Shown one piece after another: positions 1 through 6,814 of a DNA stretch of 8,234 nt (its first letter is position 1; each line of letters opens with the position of its first letter). The stretch comes from Omnitrophica bacterium RIFOXYB12_FULL_50_7 (GTDB taxonomy: Bacteria; Omnitrophota; Omnitrophia; Omnitrophales; Aquincolibacteriaceae): NCBI GenBank assembly GCA_001804345.1, contig MHFU01000046.1, positions 1 to 8,234 on the forward strand. Direction: 5' to 3'. Below the pieces are notes generated by a model. It ran no database searches. It saw only the letters and a program-made list of their open reading frames with translations, and was not told the origin of the DNA. The translations under genes were made by a program, and so were the position numbers.

Positions 1-2460
1 GACCTGAAGCGCCGGGGGCATTTGTCTGCCTCGATGACGCTTGAGGCTGCCATCGAAAACTATATCACCGCTATCAAAAAGGGCCTTTTGAAGGTAATGT
101 CGAAGATGGGTATTTCCACGATCCGTAGTTATCGCGGTGCCCAGATTTTTGAGGCGGTAGGATTGAACGATGAATTTGTAGAATGCTATTTTCCAGGGAC
201 GGCCTCACGCATTCGGGGGATAGGTTTGGATGTTATTGAGCGCGAATCCCTCGATCGATTCACAGCGGCCTTTCAAGCATCGCGGTCAAATACTGAAACT
301 CTGGATTCCGGAGGGAATTATCACTACCGGTTGAATGCGGAGAAGCATCTGTTTTCTCCCCAGGCGATCGTCAACCTTCAGAAATCGGTTCGTGAGGGGG
401 ATTTCAGCAGCTTTAAACGCTATACGTCCGAAGTTAATAATATCAGTAAGAATTTGTGCACGCTTCGCGGTCTCTTCAAGTTTAAAAAAGGACAAGCAGT
501 TCCGATTGAAGAAGTGGAATCTGCGGACAGTATTGTAAAACGGTTCGTCTCGTCGGCCATGTCTTTCGGTTCCATCAGCAAAGAAGCGCATGAGACCATC
601 GCCATTGCCATGAACCGGTTGGGCGCCTCGAGTAATTCCGGCGAGGGAGGCGAGGATGAGGCCCGCTACGAACCGCTCTCCAACGGGGATTCCAGCAAAA
701 GCTCGATCAAACAAGTTGCGTCGGCGCGTTTTGGCGTAACGATCGATTATTTGACTCATTCTCGTGAACTTCAGATCAAGATGGCGCAGGGCGCGAAACC
801 AGGGGAAGGTGGGCAACTGCCGGGTCATAAGGTGGACGAACTGATCGCACGGGTGCGTCACGCAACTCCCGGCGTGATGCTCATCTCTCCGCCGCCCCAT
901 CATGATATTTACTCGATCGAGGATCTGGCTCAGCTTATCTTTGACTTGAAGAATGCTAATCCTGAGGCGCGGATTTCCGTGAAGCTTGTGTCGGAAGTGG
1001 GTGTTGGCACGGTCGCCGCGGGGGTAGCGAAAGGAAAGGCGGACATGGTTCTGATCAGCGGTCATGACGGGGGAACGGGCGCATCGCCTCTCTCTTCGAT
1101 CAAATACGCCGGGTCACCTTGGGAGATCGGACTTGCCGAGGCCCAACAGGTGCTTGTCATGAACAAACTGCGCGACCGGATCCGTGTCCAGGTGGACGGT
1201 CAGCTCAAGACGGGGCGTGATGTTATTATTGGAGCGATGCTCGGCGCCGAAGAATTTGGTTTTGGGACGACGGCCCTCGTCTCTCTGGGATGTATCATGA
1301 TGAGGAAGTGCCATTTGAATACCTGCCCCGTGGGGGTTGCGACCCAGAATCCGGAATTGCGAAAACGTTTTGCCGGGAAACCGGAGCACCTGATGAATTT
1401 TATGAATTTTATGGCTCAGGAAGTTCGAGAAATTATGGCGGAGCTTGGTTTTAGGAAGTTTGAGGATATGGTGGGGCGTGTGGACAGACTTGAAGTTCTT
1501 GAAGCGATCAGTCATTACAAGACCCGGGGTCTTGATTTTTCAAAAGTGCTTAAGGTGCCTGAGGTACCCCACGGCGGATCGATCCGTTGCGTAGCGGCCC
1601 AAGTCCATGATTTTTCGCTTTCATTGGATCCGGATCTTATCAAAAAGGCCGGGAACGCCATCGAATTCAAACAACCGCTGGTTCTCGAACAAAAGATCCG
1701 CAATTGCAATCGTACGGTGGGGACGACTTTAAGCTATGAGATCGCAAAACGCTACGGTCTGAAAGGATTGCCCGAGGACACGATCAAGATCAAATTTGAG
1801 GGGTCGGCGGGACAGAGCTTCGGGGCTTTTCTGGCTCACGGGGTGACTTTTGAGCTGGAAGGAGATGCCAATGATTATTTCGGAAAAGGACTCTCGGGGG
1901 GACGGCTGATCGTGTATCCCCCAAGATCCGCGACTTTCCGGCCGCAGGACAATATCATCACCGGGAACGTGAATCTTTTTGGAGCGACCGGAGGAGAAGC
2001 CTATATTCATGGCCGTGCGGGGGTGAGGTTTTGCGTTCGCAACAGCGGGGCGATGGCGGTGGTCGAAGGTGTGGGGGATCATGGCTGTGAGTATATGACC
2101 GGGGGTCGTGTGATCATTCTGGGGCAGACCGGCGTGAACTTCGCGGCAGGGATGAGCGGCGGGATCGCTTATGTGCTTGATGAGAGTCAGCTTTTTGATA
2201 CGCGCTGCAATCTTGAAATGGTTGATCTCGAGCCGGTCGCGGAAAAAGAGGACCGGGAATTCCTCAAAACTGCGATTGAGCGGCACGCGAAATTTACGGA
2301 GAGCCAGTATGCCAAGGCGATTCTTGCCAGCTGGGATGAGATGTTACCGCGTTTTGTGAAGGTCATGCCGATGGATTACAAAAAGGCGATGGCGAAAATG
2401 AAAGAACAGCAGATGAAGAACTCCGATTCGGCCGAAATGACAGAAGAGGTCTTTTTGTAA
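1..2460 (+). CDS. gltB: Glutamate synthase large (alpha) subunit, C-terminal part; 5' end outside window
   Basis: Large subunit of glutamate synthase (GOGAT), which transfers ammonia from glutamine to 2-oxoglutarate to give two glutamates; it works in the cytoplasm with GltD. The reading frame is open from base 1, so the gene enters from the left; 819 residues of the roughly 1500 usual in the family are present, and the N-terminal glutaminase domain is missing. Visible in order: the end of the central domain (MSKMGISTIRSYRGAQIFEA), the FMN-binding synthase barrel (YHYRLNAEKH; SFGSISKEAH; GEGGQLPGHK; SGHDGGTGASP), a 3Fe-4S cysteine triad with family spacing (Cys codons at 1291, 1309 and 1324, in GCIMMRKCHLNTCPVG), and the Gly-rich C-terminal beta-helix domain (about 1700-2250; GTTLSYEIAK, FGAFLAHGV, GLSGGRLIVYPP). 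The stop TAA overlaps the gltD ATG by one base, indicating co-translation. No frameshift or missing key residue is seen. Confidence 0.97.
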   Translation, partial: DLKRRGHLSASMTLEAAIENYITAIKKGLLKVMSKMGISTIRSYRGAQIFEAVGLNDEFVECYFPGTASRIRGIGLDVIERESLDRFTAAFQASRSNTETLDSGGNYHYRLNAEKHLFSPQAIVNLQKSVREGDFSSFKRYTSEVNNISKNLCTLRGLFKFKKGQAVPIEEVESADSIVKRFVSSAMSFGSISKEAHETIAIAMNRLGASSNSGEGGEDEARYEPLSNGDSSKSSIKQVASARFGVTIDYLTHSRELQIKMAQGAKPGEGGQLPGHKVDELIARVRHATPGVMLISPPPHHDIYSIEDLAQLIFDLKNANPEARISVKLVSEVGVGTVAAGVAKGKADMVLISGHDGGTGASPLSSIKYAGSPWEIGLAEAQQVLVMNKLRDRIRVQVDGQLKTGRDVIIGAMLGAEEFGFGTTALVSLGCIMMRKCHLNTCPVGVATQNPELRKRFAGKPEHLMNFMNFMAQEVREIMAELGFRKFEDMVGRVDRLEVLEAISHYKTRGLDFSKVLKVPEVPHGGSIRCVAAQVHDFSLSLDPDLIKKAGNAIEFKQPLVLEQKIRNCNRTVGTTLSYEIAKRYGLKGLPEDTIKIKFEGSAGQSFGAFLAHGVTFELEGDANDYFGKGLSGGRLIVYPPRSATFRPQDNIITGNVNLFGATGGEAYIHGRAGVRFCVRNSGAMAVVEGVGDHGCEYMTGGRVIILGQTGVNFAAGMSGGIAYVLDESQLFDTRCNLEMVDLEPVAEKEDREFLKTAIERHAKFTESQYAKAILASWDEMLPRFVKVMPMDYKKAMAKMKEQQMKNSDSAEMTEEVFL
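2442..2449 (+). promoter_or_regulatory. Ribosome binding site of gltD inside the gltB 3' end
   Basis: The purine-rich AGAAGAGG lies 10 nt before the gltD ATG, within the last codons of gltB. With the one-base TAATG overlap this supports translational coupling of the two glutamate synthase subunits and supports the chosen gltD start. Confidence 0.6.
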
Positions 2461-3887
2461 TGGGGAAATCTGACGGTTTTTTAGAATACAACCGCAGTCT
2501 TGCGCCGAAGCGACCTGTCCCGGAGCGCCTGAAGGACTATCAGGAGATCACGAAGCTGCTTCTCGGTGAGGAGATCCATAAACAGGGCGCGCGTTGCATG
2601 GATTGCGGGATCCCTTTTTGCCACGCGATCGGGTGCCCTATTTCCAATCTAATTCCTGAGTGGAATGATGCTGTTTATCGCGGTCAGTGGCACGATGCTT
2701 TTGAACGTCTGTCGCTTACGAACAACCTTCCGGAAGTTACGGGGCGAGTTTGCCCGGCTCCGTGCGAAACCGCTTGTACCCTTGCGATCAATTGCGCGCC
2801 GGTCACGATCGAACAGATCGAGTTTTCCATTATTGAAAAAGCGTTCGCGGAAGGTTGGGTGAAGCCGAAGCCACCGCAGAAAGAGACCGGCAAAAAGATC
2901 GCGATCGTCGGCTCCGGTCCCGCGGGACTTTCGGCGACCCAGCAGCTTCGTCGGATGGGACACTGTGTGACTCTTTATGAAAAATCGTCGAAGATTGGCG
3001 GCTTGCTCCGGTTTGGTATTCCGGATTTTAAACTTGAAAAATGGGTGTTGGATCGCCGGATCGAGCAGATGAAAGCTGAAGGCGTACGGTTCGAAGTGAA
3101 TGTCGATGTGGGAGTGAGCCTTTCGGCGGAAGAACTTAAGAAGAACTTTGACGCGATCCTTCTGACGATGGGAGCCGGCGCGCCGCGCGATCTCAGGGTC
3201 CCTGGCCGCGAACTTTCCGGGGTTCATTTCGCGATGGATTTTCTGACGCTTTCCAATAAGGCCATTTCTGGGGAGATCCCATCCGACGGGATTATTTCCG
3301 CGAGGGGAAAGACGGTGCTTGTGATTGGTGGCGGGGACACAGGCTCGGATTGCGTTGGAACTGCGAATCGCCAGGGTGCCAAAAAAGTTTATCAATTCGA
3401 GATTCTTCCCAAGCCACGGGAATGGAAAGAATCGTGGAATCCCTCCTGGCCCCAGTGGCCGCTCATTCTCCGGACATCGACCTCGCACGAGGAAGGGTGT
3501 GAGCGAGACTGGGCGATCACAACCAAACAATTCGCGGGCAAGGACGGAAAAGTTCATGAAGCTCATTGCGTGCGAGTCCAATGGGAATTGGATAAAGCCA
3601 CAGGGCAGTATTCGATGAAAGAAATTCCTGGCTCCGAATTTGTTCTTCAGACGGATCTTGTGCTTCTGGCGATGGGATTTGTGCACGTGGAGCATTGCAA
3701 ACTATTGACGGGCCTGGGAGTTCAGTTCGATGCGCGTGGGAATGTCCAGACGAACGGAAGTTATATGAGCTCAGTCCCAAGTGTTTTTGCGGCAGGGGAC
3801 ACCGTTCGGGGCGCGTCCCTTGTGGTGTGGGCCATCAGCCAGGGCCGCCAAGTGGCTCAGGCCATCGATTCTTTTCTTAAGTCTTAG
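2460..3887 (+). CDS. gltD: Glutamate synthase small (beta) subunit, NAD(P)H-dependent
   Basis: FAD-containing iron-sulfur oxidoreductase that takes electrons from NADPH and passes them through 4Fe-4S clusters to the GltB FMN/3Fe-4S site. The 475 residues match the family's usual length (about 470-490). The N-terminal ferredoxin-like part has two cysteine groups: C46-x2-C49-x4-C54-x4-C59 and C98-x3-C102-x3-C106. The FAD-binding dinucleotide fold follows (GSGPAG at 151-156, then GGLLRFGIPDFK near 180-191), then the NADPH-binding fold (GGGDTGSDC at 290-298) and the C-terminal FAD contact (AAGD at 444-447, GASLVVWAI near 451-459). The ATG overlaps the gltB stop by one base, so the genes form an operon. 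This domain architecture is shared with other NADPH-dependent oxidoreductase small subunits (for example PreT-like and SudA-like proteins), but adjacency to gltB settles the call. No clear terminator follows: there is only a T6 run at 3894-3899 after a possible 5-bp stem. Confidence 0.97.
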   Translation: MGKSDGFLEYNRSLAPKRPVPERLKDYQEITKLLLGEEIHKQGARCMDCGIPFCHAIGCPISNLIPEWNDAVYRGQWHDAFERLSLTNNLPEVTGRVCPAPCETACTLAINCAPVTIEQIEFSIIEKAFAEGWVKPKPPQKETGKKIAIVGSGPAGLSATQQLRRMGHCVTLYEKSSKIGGLLRFGIPDFKLEKWVLDRRIEQMKAEGVRFEVNVDVGVSLSAEELKKNFDAILLTMGAGAPRDLRVPGRELSGVHFAMDFLTLSNKAISGEIPSDGIISARGKTVLVIGGGDTGSDCVGTANRQGAKKVYQFEILPKPREWKESWNPSWPQWPLILRTSTSHEEGCERDWAITTKQFAGKDGKVHEAHCVRVQWELDKATGQYSMKEIPGSEFVLQTDLVLLAMGFVHVEHCKLLTGLGVQFDARGNVQTNGSYMSSVPSVFAAGDTVRGASLVVWAISQGRQVAQAIDSFLKS

Positions 3888-3907
3888 CTTCGATTTTTTG
3901 TTTCTTC

Positions 3908-3916
3908 TGATATAAT
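3908..3916 (+). promoter_or_regulatory. Extended -10 promoter for the GIY-YIG gene / tRNA-Thr
   Basis: TGATATAAT is a perfect extended -10 element (TG-N-TATAAT) in the gap after gltD. At 17-nt spacing the -35 position (3888-3893, CTTCGA) is poor, but extended -10 promoters tolerate this. The predicted start is near 3923. It could drive the small GIY-YIG gene and read through to tRNA-Thr; it may originally have been the tRNA promoter. The match is seen; promoter activity is inferred. Confidence 0.55.
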
Positions 3917-3946
3917 TCGCCGTCCATTTTTCAACAGGATGGTGTA

Positions 3947-3960
3947 GCCTGCCGGCAGGC
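3947..3960 (+). repeat. Perfect 14-bp palindrome upstream of the GIY-YIG gene
   Basis: GCCTGCCGGCAGGC is exactly self-complementary and very GC-rich in an AT-rich gap; the AGG that follows extends the CAGGCAGG pattern. It lies between the extended -10 promoter and the GIY-YIG start, within the predicted transcript. Because it has no loop bases it is more likely a protein-binding or target site, or a dispersed palindromic repeat, than a terminator; no T-run follows. Only this one copy is present in the window. Confidence 0.7.
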
Positions 3961-3984
3961 AGGGAGCAATGGCATTGAATATGT

Positions 3985-4221
3985 ATGCATTACGTTTACG
4001 CATTACAAAGCTTGAAAGATGGACATCTCTATGTTGGTATTTCAGCTAATCCAAAGGCTAGGTTGGAGGGCCATAACAGCGGGATGTCAAAATCGACTAA
4101 GTGTCGGCGTCCTTTTGCGTTATTTTACGTTGAAAAATGTGAAAATAGACAAAAAGCCAGAGAACGGGAGAAATATTTGAAATCTGGAGCCGGCAGAGAA
4201 TTTTTGAAAGCAAAATTATAG
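3985..4221 (+). CDS. Small single-domain GIY-YIG nuclease-family protein (YhbQ/URI-like)
   Basis: A 78-residue stand-alone GIY-YIG domain. The two motif halves are seen as YVY (3-5) and LYVG (15-18), followed by Arg26, His30-Asn31 and the helix containing Glu62 (RQKAREREKYLKSG), the positions that hold the catalytic Arg and metal-binding Glu in the family. Related proteins are structure- or sequence-specific nucleases, or orphan domains annotated as UvrC-like endonucleases; the substrate here is unknown. An in-frame stop at 3976 makes the ATG at 3985 the first possible start. The AGGGAG at 3961 is about 18 nt away, too far for a good ribosome binding site. By hand count the gene is about 40% G+C, well below its neighbours, and it sits between gltD and a tRNA with a palindrome ahead of it, suggesting lateral acquisition. 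It ends 26 nt before tRNA-Thr. Confidence 0.88.
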   Translation: MHYVYALQSLKDGHLYVGISANPKARLEGHNSGMSKSTKCRRPFALFYVEKCENRQKAREREKYLKSGAGREFLKAKL

Positions 4222-4247
4222 AATAGTTAAGTTGTATTGCGCAACGT

Positions 4248-4320
<73 letters not shown>

Positions 4321-4388
4321 TTTCTTCTTTCCCTCCCCGGGAACGCTTGCTCTTTAAGAAAGCTGCCCTCCGTGCCGAAATACAATCC

Positions 4389-5150
4389 ATGACCATTCCC
4401 AATGATTCAAAACGGCGTTTGGGCGTTCTCTTCTTGTTGACGGTTCTCTTTTTTTTATCCCCTCCTGTCTTCAATGCATGCGCCGCAGGCGTTCCCAAAG
4501 AACTGGATTGTTCAAAGGCGCTCGTAAGCATTCAAAGCGTTAACGCCGTCGTTGCAACGCGAGATAAAGAAGGTGCTCTCAGCGGAGCGGCAGCCCTTTT
4601 TTTGAATAAAAATCCGGCACGACTGGTGAAATACTCACGGAGCGGCAGTGGCGTCGTCATCGATCCTCGGGGTATTATTGTTACGAATGCCCACCTCGTT
4701 CAAAATGCCGCTGGAATTTCTGTTGAACTTTTCAACGGCATCCGTTTCGAGGGACGGGTCATTCACGTGATTTCCGGAAGTGATATCGCATTCCTTTCCA
4801 TCAAACCTTCGTTCCAGCTTTCTTATATTCCTCTGGCGAATTCCGATAGACTCGAGCCGGGGGCGCGCGTCTTTTTCATTGGCCACGCCTTGAACCATCG
4901 AGGTTCTCTTTTTGGAGGGGAGGTCAGCGCGATCATGAAACAATCATCTTTCCGGAGATTTCGCACAGCGTTACTGCAAGTGCGATTCGGTTTTCATCTT
5001 TACGGCGGCGATAGCGGATCTCCCATCCTGAATCGGCAGGGATGTTTGGTGGGGCTTGTCAGTGGCGGACGGAGAACGGGTGACATGGCGACGCTGGCCA
5101 TTGCTTCGAATGTGATCCGGGACGCCTTTTGGAATATCCCGAAATTTTAG
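4389..5150 (+). CDS. Exported trypsin-like (HtrA/DegP-type) serine protease lacking PDZ domains
   Basis: A 253-residue S1-family serine protease probably exported to the periplasm. The ATG at 4389 is preferred over an in-frame TTG at 4347 because a signal peptide begins shortly after it: KRR, then a hydrophobic stretch (GVLFLLTVLFFL), then a probable signal peptidase I site in NACAAG. An alternative lipoprotein cleavage at that Cys is weak because the lipobox is poor. Numbered from this ATG, the catalytic triad is His102 (IIVTNAHLV), Asp132 (SGSDIAFLSI) and Ser209 (GGDSGSPIL), in HtrA-like contexts. The chain ends about 45 residues after the serine with no PDZ domain, unlike DegP/DegS, so it is a protease-domain-only member whose specificity cannot be predicted. 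No convincing ribosome binding site or promoter is seen between tRNA-Thr and the start. The gene is convergent with rpoN; the 25-nt gap has only a weak 4-bp hairpin. Confidence 0.85.
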   Translation: MTIPNDSKRRLGVLFLLTVLFFLSPPVFNACAAGVPKELDCSKALVSIQSVNAVVATRDKEGALSGAAALFLNKNPARLVKYSRSGSGVVIDPRGIIVTNAHLVQNAAGISVELFNGIRFEGRVIHVISGSDIAFLSIKPSFQLSYIPLANSDRLEPGARVFFIGHALNHRGSLFGGEVSAIMKQSSFRRFRTALLQVRFGFHLYGGDSGSPILNRQGCLVGLVSGGRRTGDMATLAIASNVIRDAFWNIPKF

Positions 5151-5175
5151 AAGGGGTTGGGCCCTCGGTGTTTCC

Positions 5176-6606
5176 TTAGCGGCGTTTTCGCAGATGGGTG
5201 GGCAGGATCTTGAGGGTCTCGCGATATTTCGTGACTGTGCGGCGAGCGAGGGTGATGCCCTCCTCCTTCAGATTTTTTGCAATCACCAGATCGCTCAAGG
5301 GTTTGCGAGGATCCTCCTTTTCTACAAGAGACCGGATTCTTTCCATGATGCTTTTTTGTGATTCTCCATCACCATTCTCGGTTTCGACCTTTTGCGAGAA
5401 AAAGCTTTTGTAGGGGATCGTGCCCTGAGGGGTCTTGAGATATTTCCCGTGGATCGCGCGACTGATCGTGGATTCGTGGAGATTCACTCGCTCAGCAATG
5501 TCTTTGAGCCTGAGGGGTCTCAGGTGTGAGAATCCACGGGTAAAAAAGAGCGGTTGGGCCCGGACGATCTCATCAGTGATCGTCCGGAGTGTGGAGCCGC
5601 GAAGGTCGATGGCTTTAAGAAAATCCATCCCGTTTGCCAGACGCGTCTTGAAAAATTCTTTTGTTTTATCGTCCAGGCCCTTCTCTCGCATCATATGACG
5701 ATATTCCGCGTTAATGCGCAACTTGGGAATAAAATCGTTGTGGATCTCGATCTCAAGTCCGTCCTCGGTGCCGTCTTTTATTGAGACCGTGGCGTCCGGG
5801 GTGATGGCGATAGCATCTTCGGCGTAAAAACTTCGGCCGGGCTTGGGATCCAGCCGAGCGATAAGCTCCGCTGCTTTTTTGATCTCCCGTCCGCCTGCAC
5901 TGAAAATCCGGGCGAGCATTTTCCAATCCTTTTTGGCGAGCAGATCGAGGTGTTCGCGGACGATCTCTCTGGCCAATGTCGCTTCGGGGCCTTTTCGTTC
6001 GAGTTGGATCAACAGGGCCTCCCGAAGGTTCCGAGCCCCGATTCCGGGCGGATCGAGGCTTTGAATTTTGAGCAACACTTCTTCGACCACAGAAGCCTCG
6101 GTGCTGGATGCGGTGGCGATCTCTTCCAATGTTGCTTTTAGATAACCCTCGGGGTCGATATTCCCGATGATTTCGGCAGCAATCCTTTTCTGCTTTTCAC
6201 TAAGCTCCAGGAAATGCAATTGCCATTCCAGATAGTCGAAGAGGCTTTCGGGTTGAGTGATAAGCGTTTCCTGAAAATCCTTGATCTTGCGTGTATCTTC
6301 AGGCCTTCGTCGGGAAAGATCGGCTGGGGCATTCGCGAAAGTGAGAGGATCTTTGGCGGCCCAATCATCCGGAAGCGTTTCTCCTGCTTCGTCGTCCGTA
6401 TCCTTAGGGGCGGAAGGCGCCGGGGTTTCCGTGTCTTCCAGTTCGAGCGAACGTGGAACCTCCTCAAGCATCGGATTTTCTTCAAGCGCGTCTTCGACTG
6501 CGTGGCAAAGGTCCATGAGCGGGAGATGAAGCAGGCGCAGATAGACGCGCATCTGCGGGGAAAGGGACATTCTTTGGGATTGGTTTTGACTGAATATCGG
6601 TTCCAT
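5176..6606 (-). CDS. rpoN: RNA polymerase sigma-54 factor
   Basis: Sigma-54 (sigma-N) directs RNA polymerase to -24/-12 promoters that need AAA+ activators, classically nitrogen, motility and stress genes. The 476 residues are the usual length. Region I is at 1-50 (QNQSQRMSLSPQMRVYLRLL, with the activator-responsive Gln/Leu pattern). An acidic, Pro-rich region II linker spans about 51-105. The core-binding region spans about 115-330 (QLHFLELSEKQKRIAAEIIGN near 129; LDPPGIGARNLREALLIQLE near 184). The helix-turn-helix is at about 366-386 (LRLKDIAERVNLHESTISRAI). The RpoN box is at 454-463 as ARRTVTKYRE, with Thr459 where Ala is usual. The start is the ATG at 6604-6606; it has no Shine-Dalgarno sequence. 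The usual proteobacterial neighbours (lptB, hpf, ptsN) are absent in this window; accD is divergent and the protease convergent. Confidence 0.97.
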   Translation of the reverse strand: MEPIFSQNQSQRMSLSPQMRVYLRLLHLPLMDLCHAVEDALEENPMLEEVPRSLELEDTETPAPSAPKDTDDEAGETLPDDWAAKDPLTFANAPADLSRRRPEDTRKIKDFQETLITQPESLFDYLEWQLHFLELSEKQKRIAAEIIGNIDPEGYLKATLEEIATASSTEASVVEEVLLKIQSLDPPGIGARNLREALLIQLERKGPEATLAREIVREHLDLLAKKDWKMLARIFSAGGREIKKAAELIARLDPKPGRSFYAEDAIAITPDATVSIKDGTEDGLEIEIHNDFIPKLRINAEYRHMMREKGLDDKTKEFFKTRLANGMDFLKAIDLRGSTLRTITDEIVRAQPLFFTRGFSHLRPLRLKDIAERVNLHESTISRAIHGKYLKTPQGTIPYKSFFSQKVETENGDGESQKSIMERIRSLVEKEDPRKPLSDLVIAKNLKEEGITLARRTVTKYRETLKILPTHLRKRR

Positions 6607-6612
6607 GCGAAG

Positions 6613-6641
6613 AACATATCACGGAGAAAAATCGTTGTAAA
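6613..6641 (-). promoter_or_regulatory. Candidate sigma-70 promoter of rpoN, possibly giving a leaderless mRNA
   Basis: On the minus strand TTTACA (6641-6636) and TATGTT (6618-6613) are separated by 17 nt. The predicted start, seven bases after the -10, is base 6606, the A of the rpoN ATG, and no ribosome binding site is visible upstream of that ATG. Both fit a leaderless transcript, but the -10 matches the consensus at only four of six positions. Confidence 0.4.
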
Positions 6642-6676
6642 GCCAGGAGATTTCTGGACTTAGGGGAAGAAAGGAA

Positions 6677-6704
6677 TTGACACTCCCTGCTATTTTTTTA
6701 TAAT
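6677..6704 (+). promoter_or_regulatory. Consensus sigma-70 promoter upstream of accD
   Basis: TTGACA (6677-6682) and TATAAT (6699-6704), both perfect, are separated by 16 nt, the best promoter match in the window. The predicted start is about 6711. Its transcript meets an intrinsic terminator after about 60 nt, before reaching accD, so strong initiation appears combined with controlled readthrough or with production of a small RNA. Confidence 0.85.
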
Positions 6705-6710
6705 GGTCGC

Positions 6711-6773
6711 CAGTTCGAACGAATTGCTTGCCACGAGACAGGCTTTAAGTGGGGTCTCTCTCGTGGTTTTTTT
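6711..6773 (+). ncRNA. Putative accD leader / attenuator RNA (about 60 nt)
   Basis: This is the stretch from the predicted start of the consensus promoter to the end of the terminator T-run. It contains an 8-nt palindrome GTTCGAAC (6713-6720) and then the terminator hairpin. Alternative pairings that would compete with the terminator are visible: CCAC 6731-6734 with GTGG 6749-6752, and GAGAC 6735-6739 with GTCTC 6754-6758. No ATG-initiated leader peptide lies inside. I do not recognise a known riboswitch or leader family. It could be a cis-acting attenuator for accD or a separate small RNA; the sequence alone does not decide. Confidence 0.45.
6731..6773 (+). terminator. Intrinsic terminator between the promoter and accD
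   Basis: An 8-bp perfect stem, CCACGAGA (6731-6738) with TCTCGTGG (6759-6766), encloses a 20-nt loop and is followed at once by seven T residues (6767-6773). Orientation fits plus-strand transcription only. It cannot serve rpoN, which is transcribed away from it, and there is no plus-strand gene between it and the promoter, so its target is the accD leader transcript. Confidence 0.8.
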
Positions 6774-6799
6774 ATTAGAAAATGCCCGTCTCCTCCAAT

Positions 6800-6804
6800 G
6801 AGGG
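6800..6804 (+). promoter_or_regulatory. Ribosome binding site supporting the accD start at 6815
   Basis: GAGGG lies 10 nt before the ATG at 6815. Its GAGG can pair with CCTC at 6792-6795 across a 4-nt loop, so it may be partly sequestered. The earlier in-frame ATG at 6782 has no such site, only the T-run and A-rich sequence before it. Confidence 0.5.
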
Positions 6805-6814
6805 AAATGCTTCG

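Noticed and set aside
286..1065. 259-codon minus-strand open frame antisense to gltB
   Set aside because: Shadow of the conserved FMN-domain coding sequence with no recognisable domain.
2649..3695. Long (348-codon) minus-strand open frame antisense to gltD
   Set aside because: It lies wholly inside gltD, whose protein is fully conserved; the antisense product has no recognisable motif and is rich in residues expected from a shadow frame.
3864..3899. Possible gltBD terminator: ATCGA/TCGAT followed by T6
   Set aside because: Only 5 bp of weak stem with a long unpaired interior; not enough to call.
3947..3960. CRISPR repeat
   Set aside because: A single palindrome with no regularly spaced copies or cas genes.
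3987..4006. Direct repeat GCATTAC twice, 13 nt apart
   Set aside because: Lies inside the start of the GIY-YIG coding sequence and is explained by its codons; too short to mean more.
3969..4049. Short 26-codon frame starting at ATG 3969 just after AGGGAG
   Set aside because: It runs out of frame into the GIY-YIG gene and ends soon; the AGGGAG is too close to that ATG and the product has no features.
5151..5175. Possible shared terminator between the convergent protease and rpoN genes
   Set aside because: The best stem is 4 bp (AGGG/CCCT) with no T-run in either direction.
6643..6657. Small inverted repeat CCAG...CTGG between the rpoN and accD promoters
   Set aside because: Only 4 bp per arm; could be an operator but cannot be distinguished from chance.
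6703..6801. 32-codon plus-strand frame beginning MVASSNELLATRQ across the accD leader
   Set aside because: Its ATG overlaps the -10 box and is upstream of the predicted transcript start, it has no ribosome binding site, and the sequence is better explained by the terminator hairpin.
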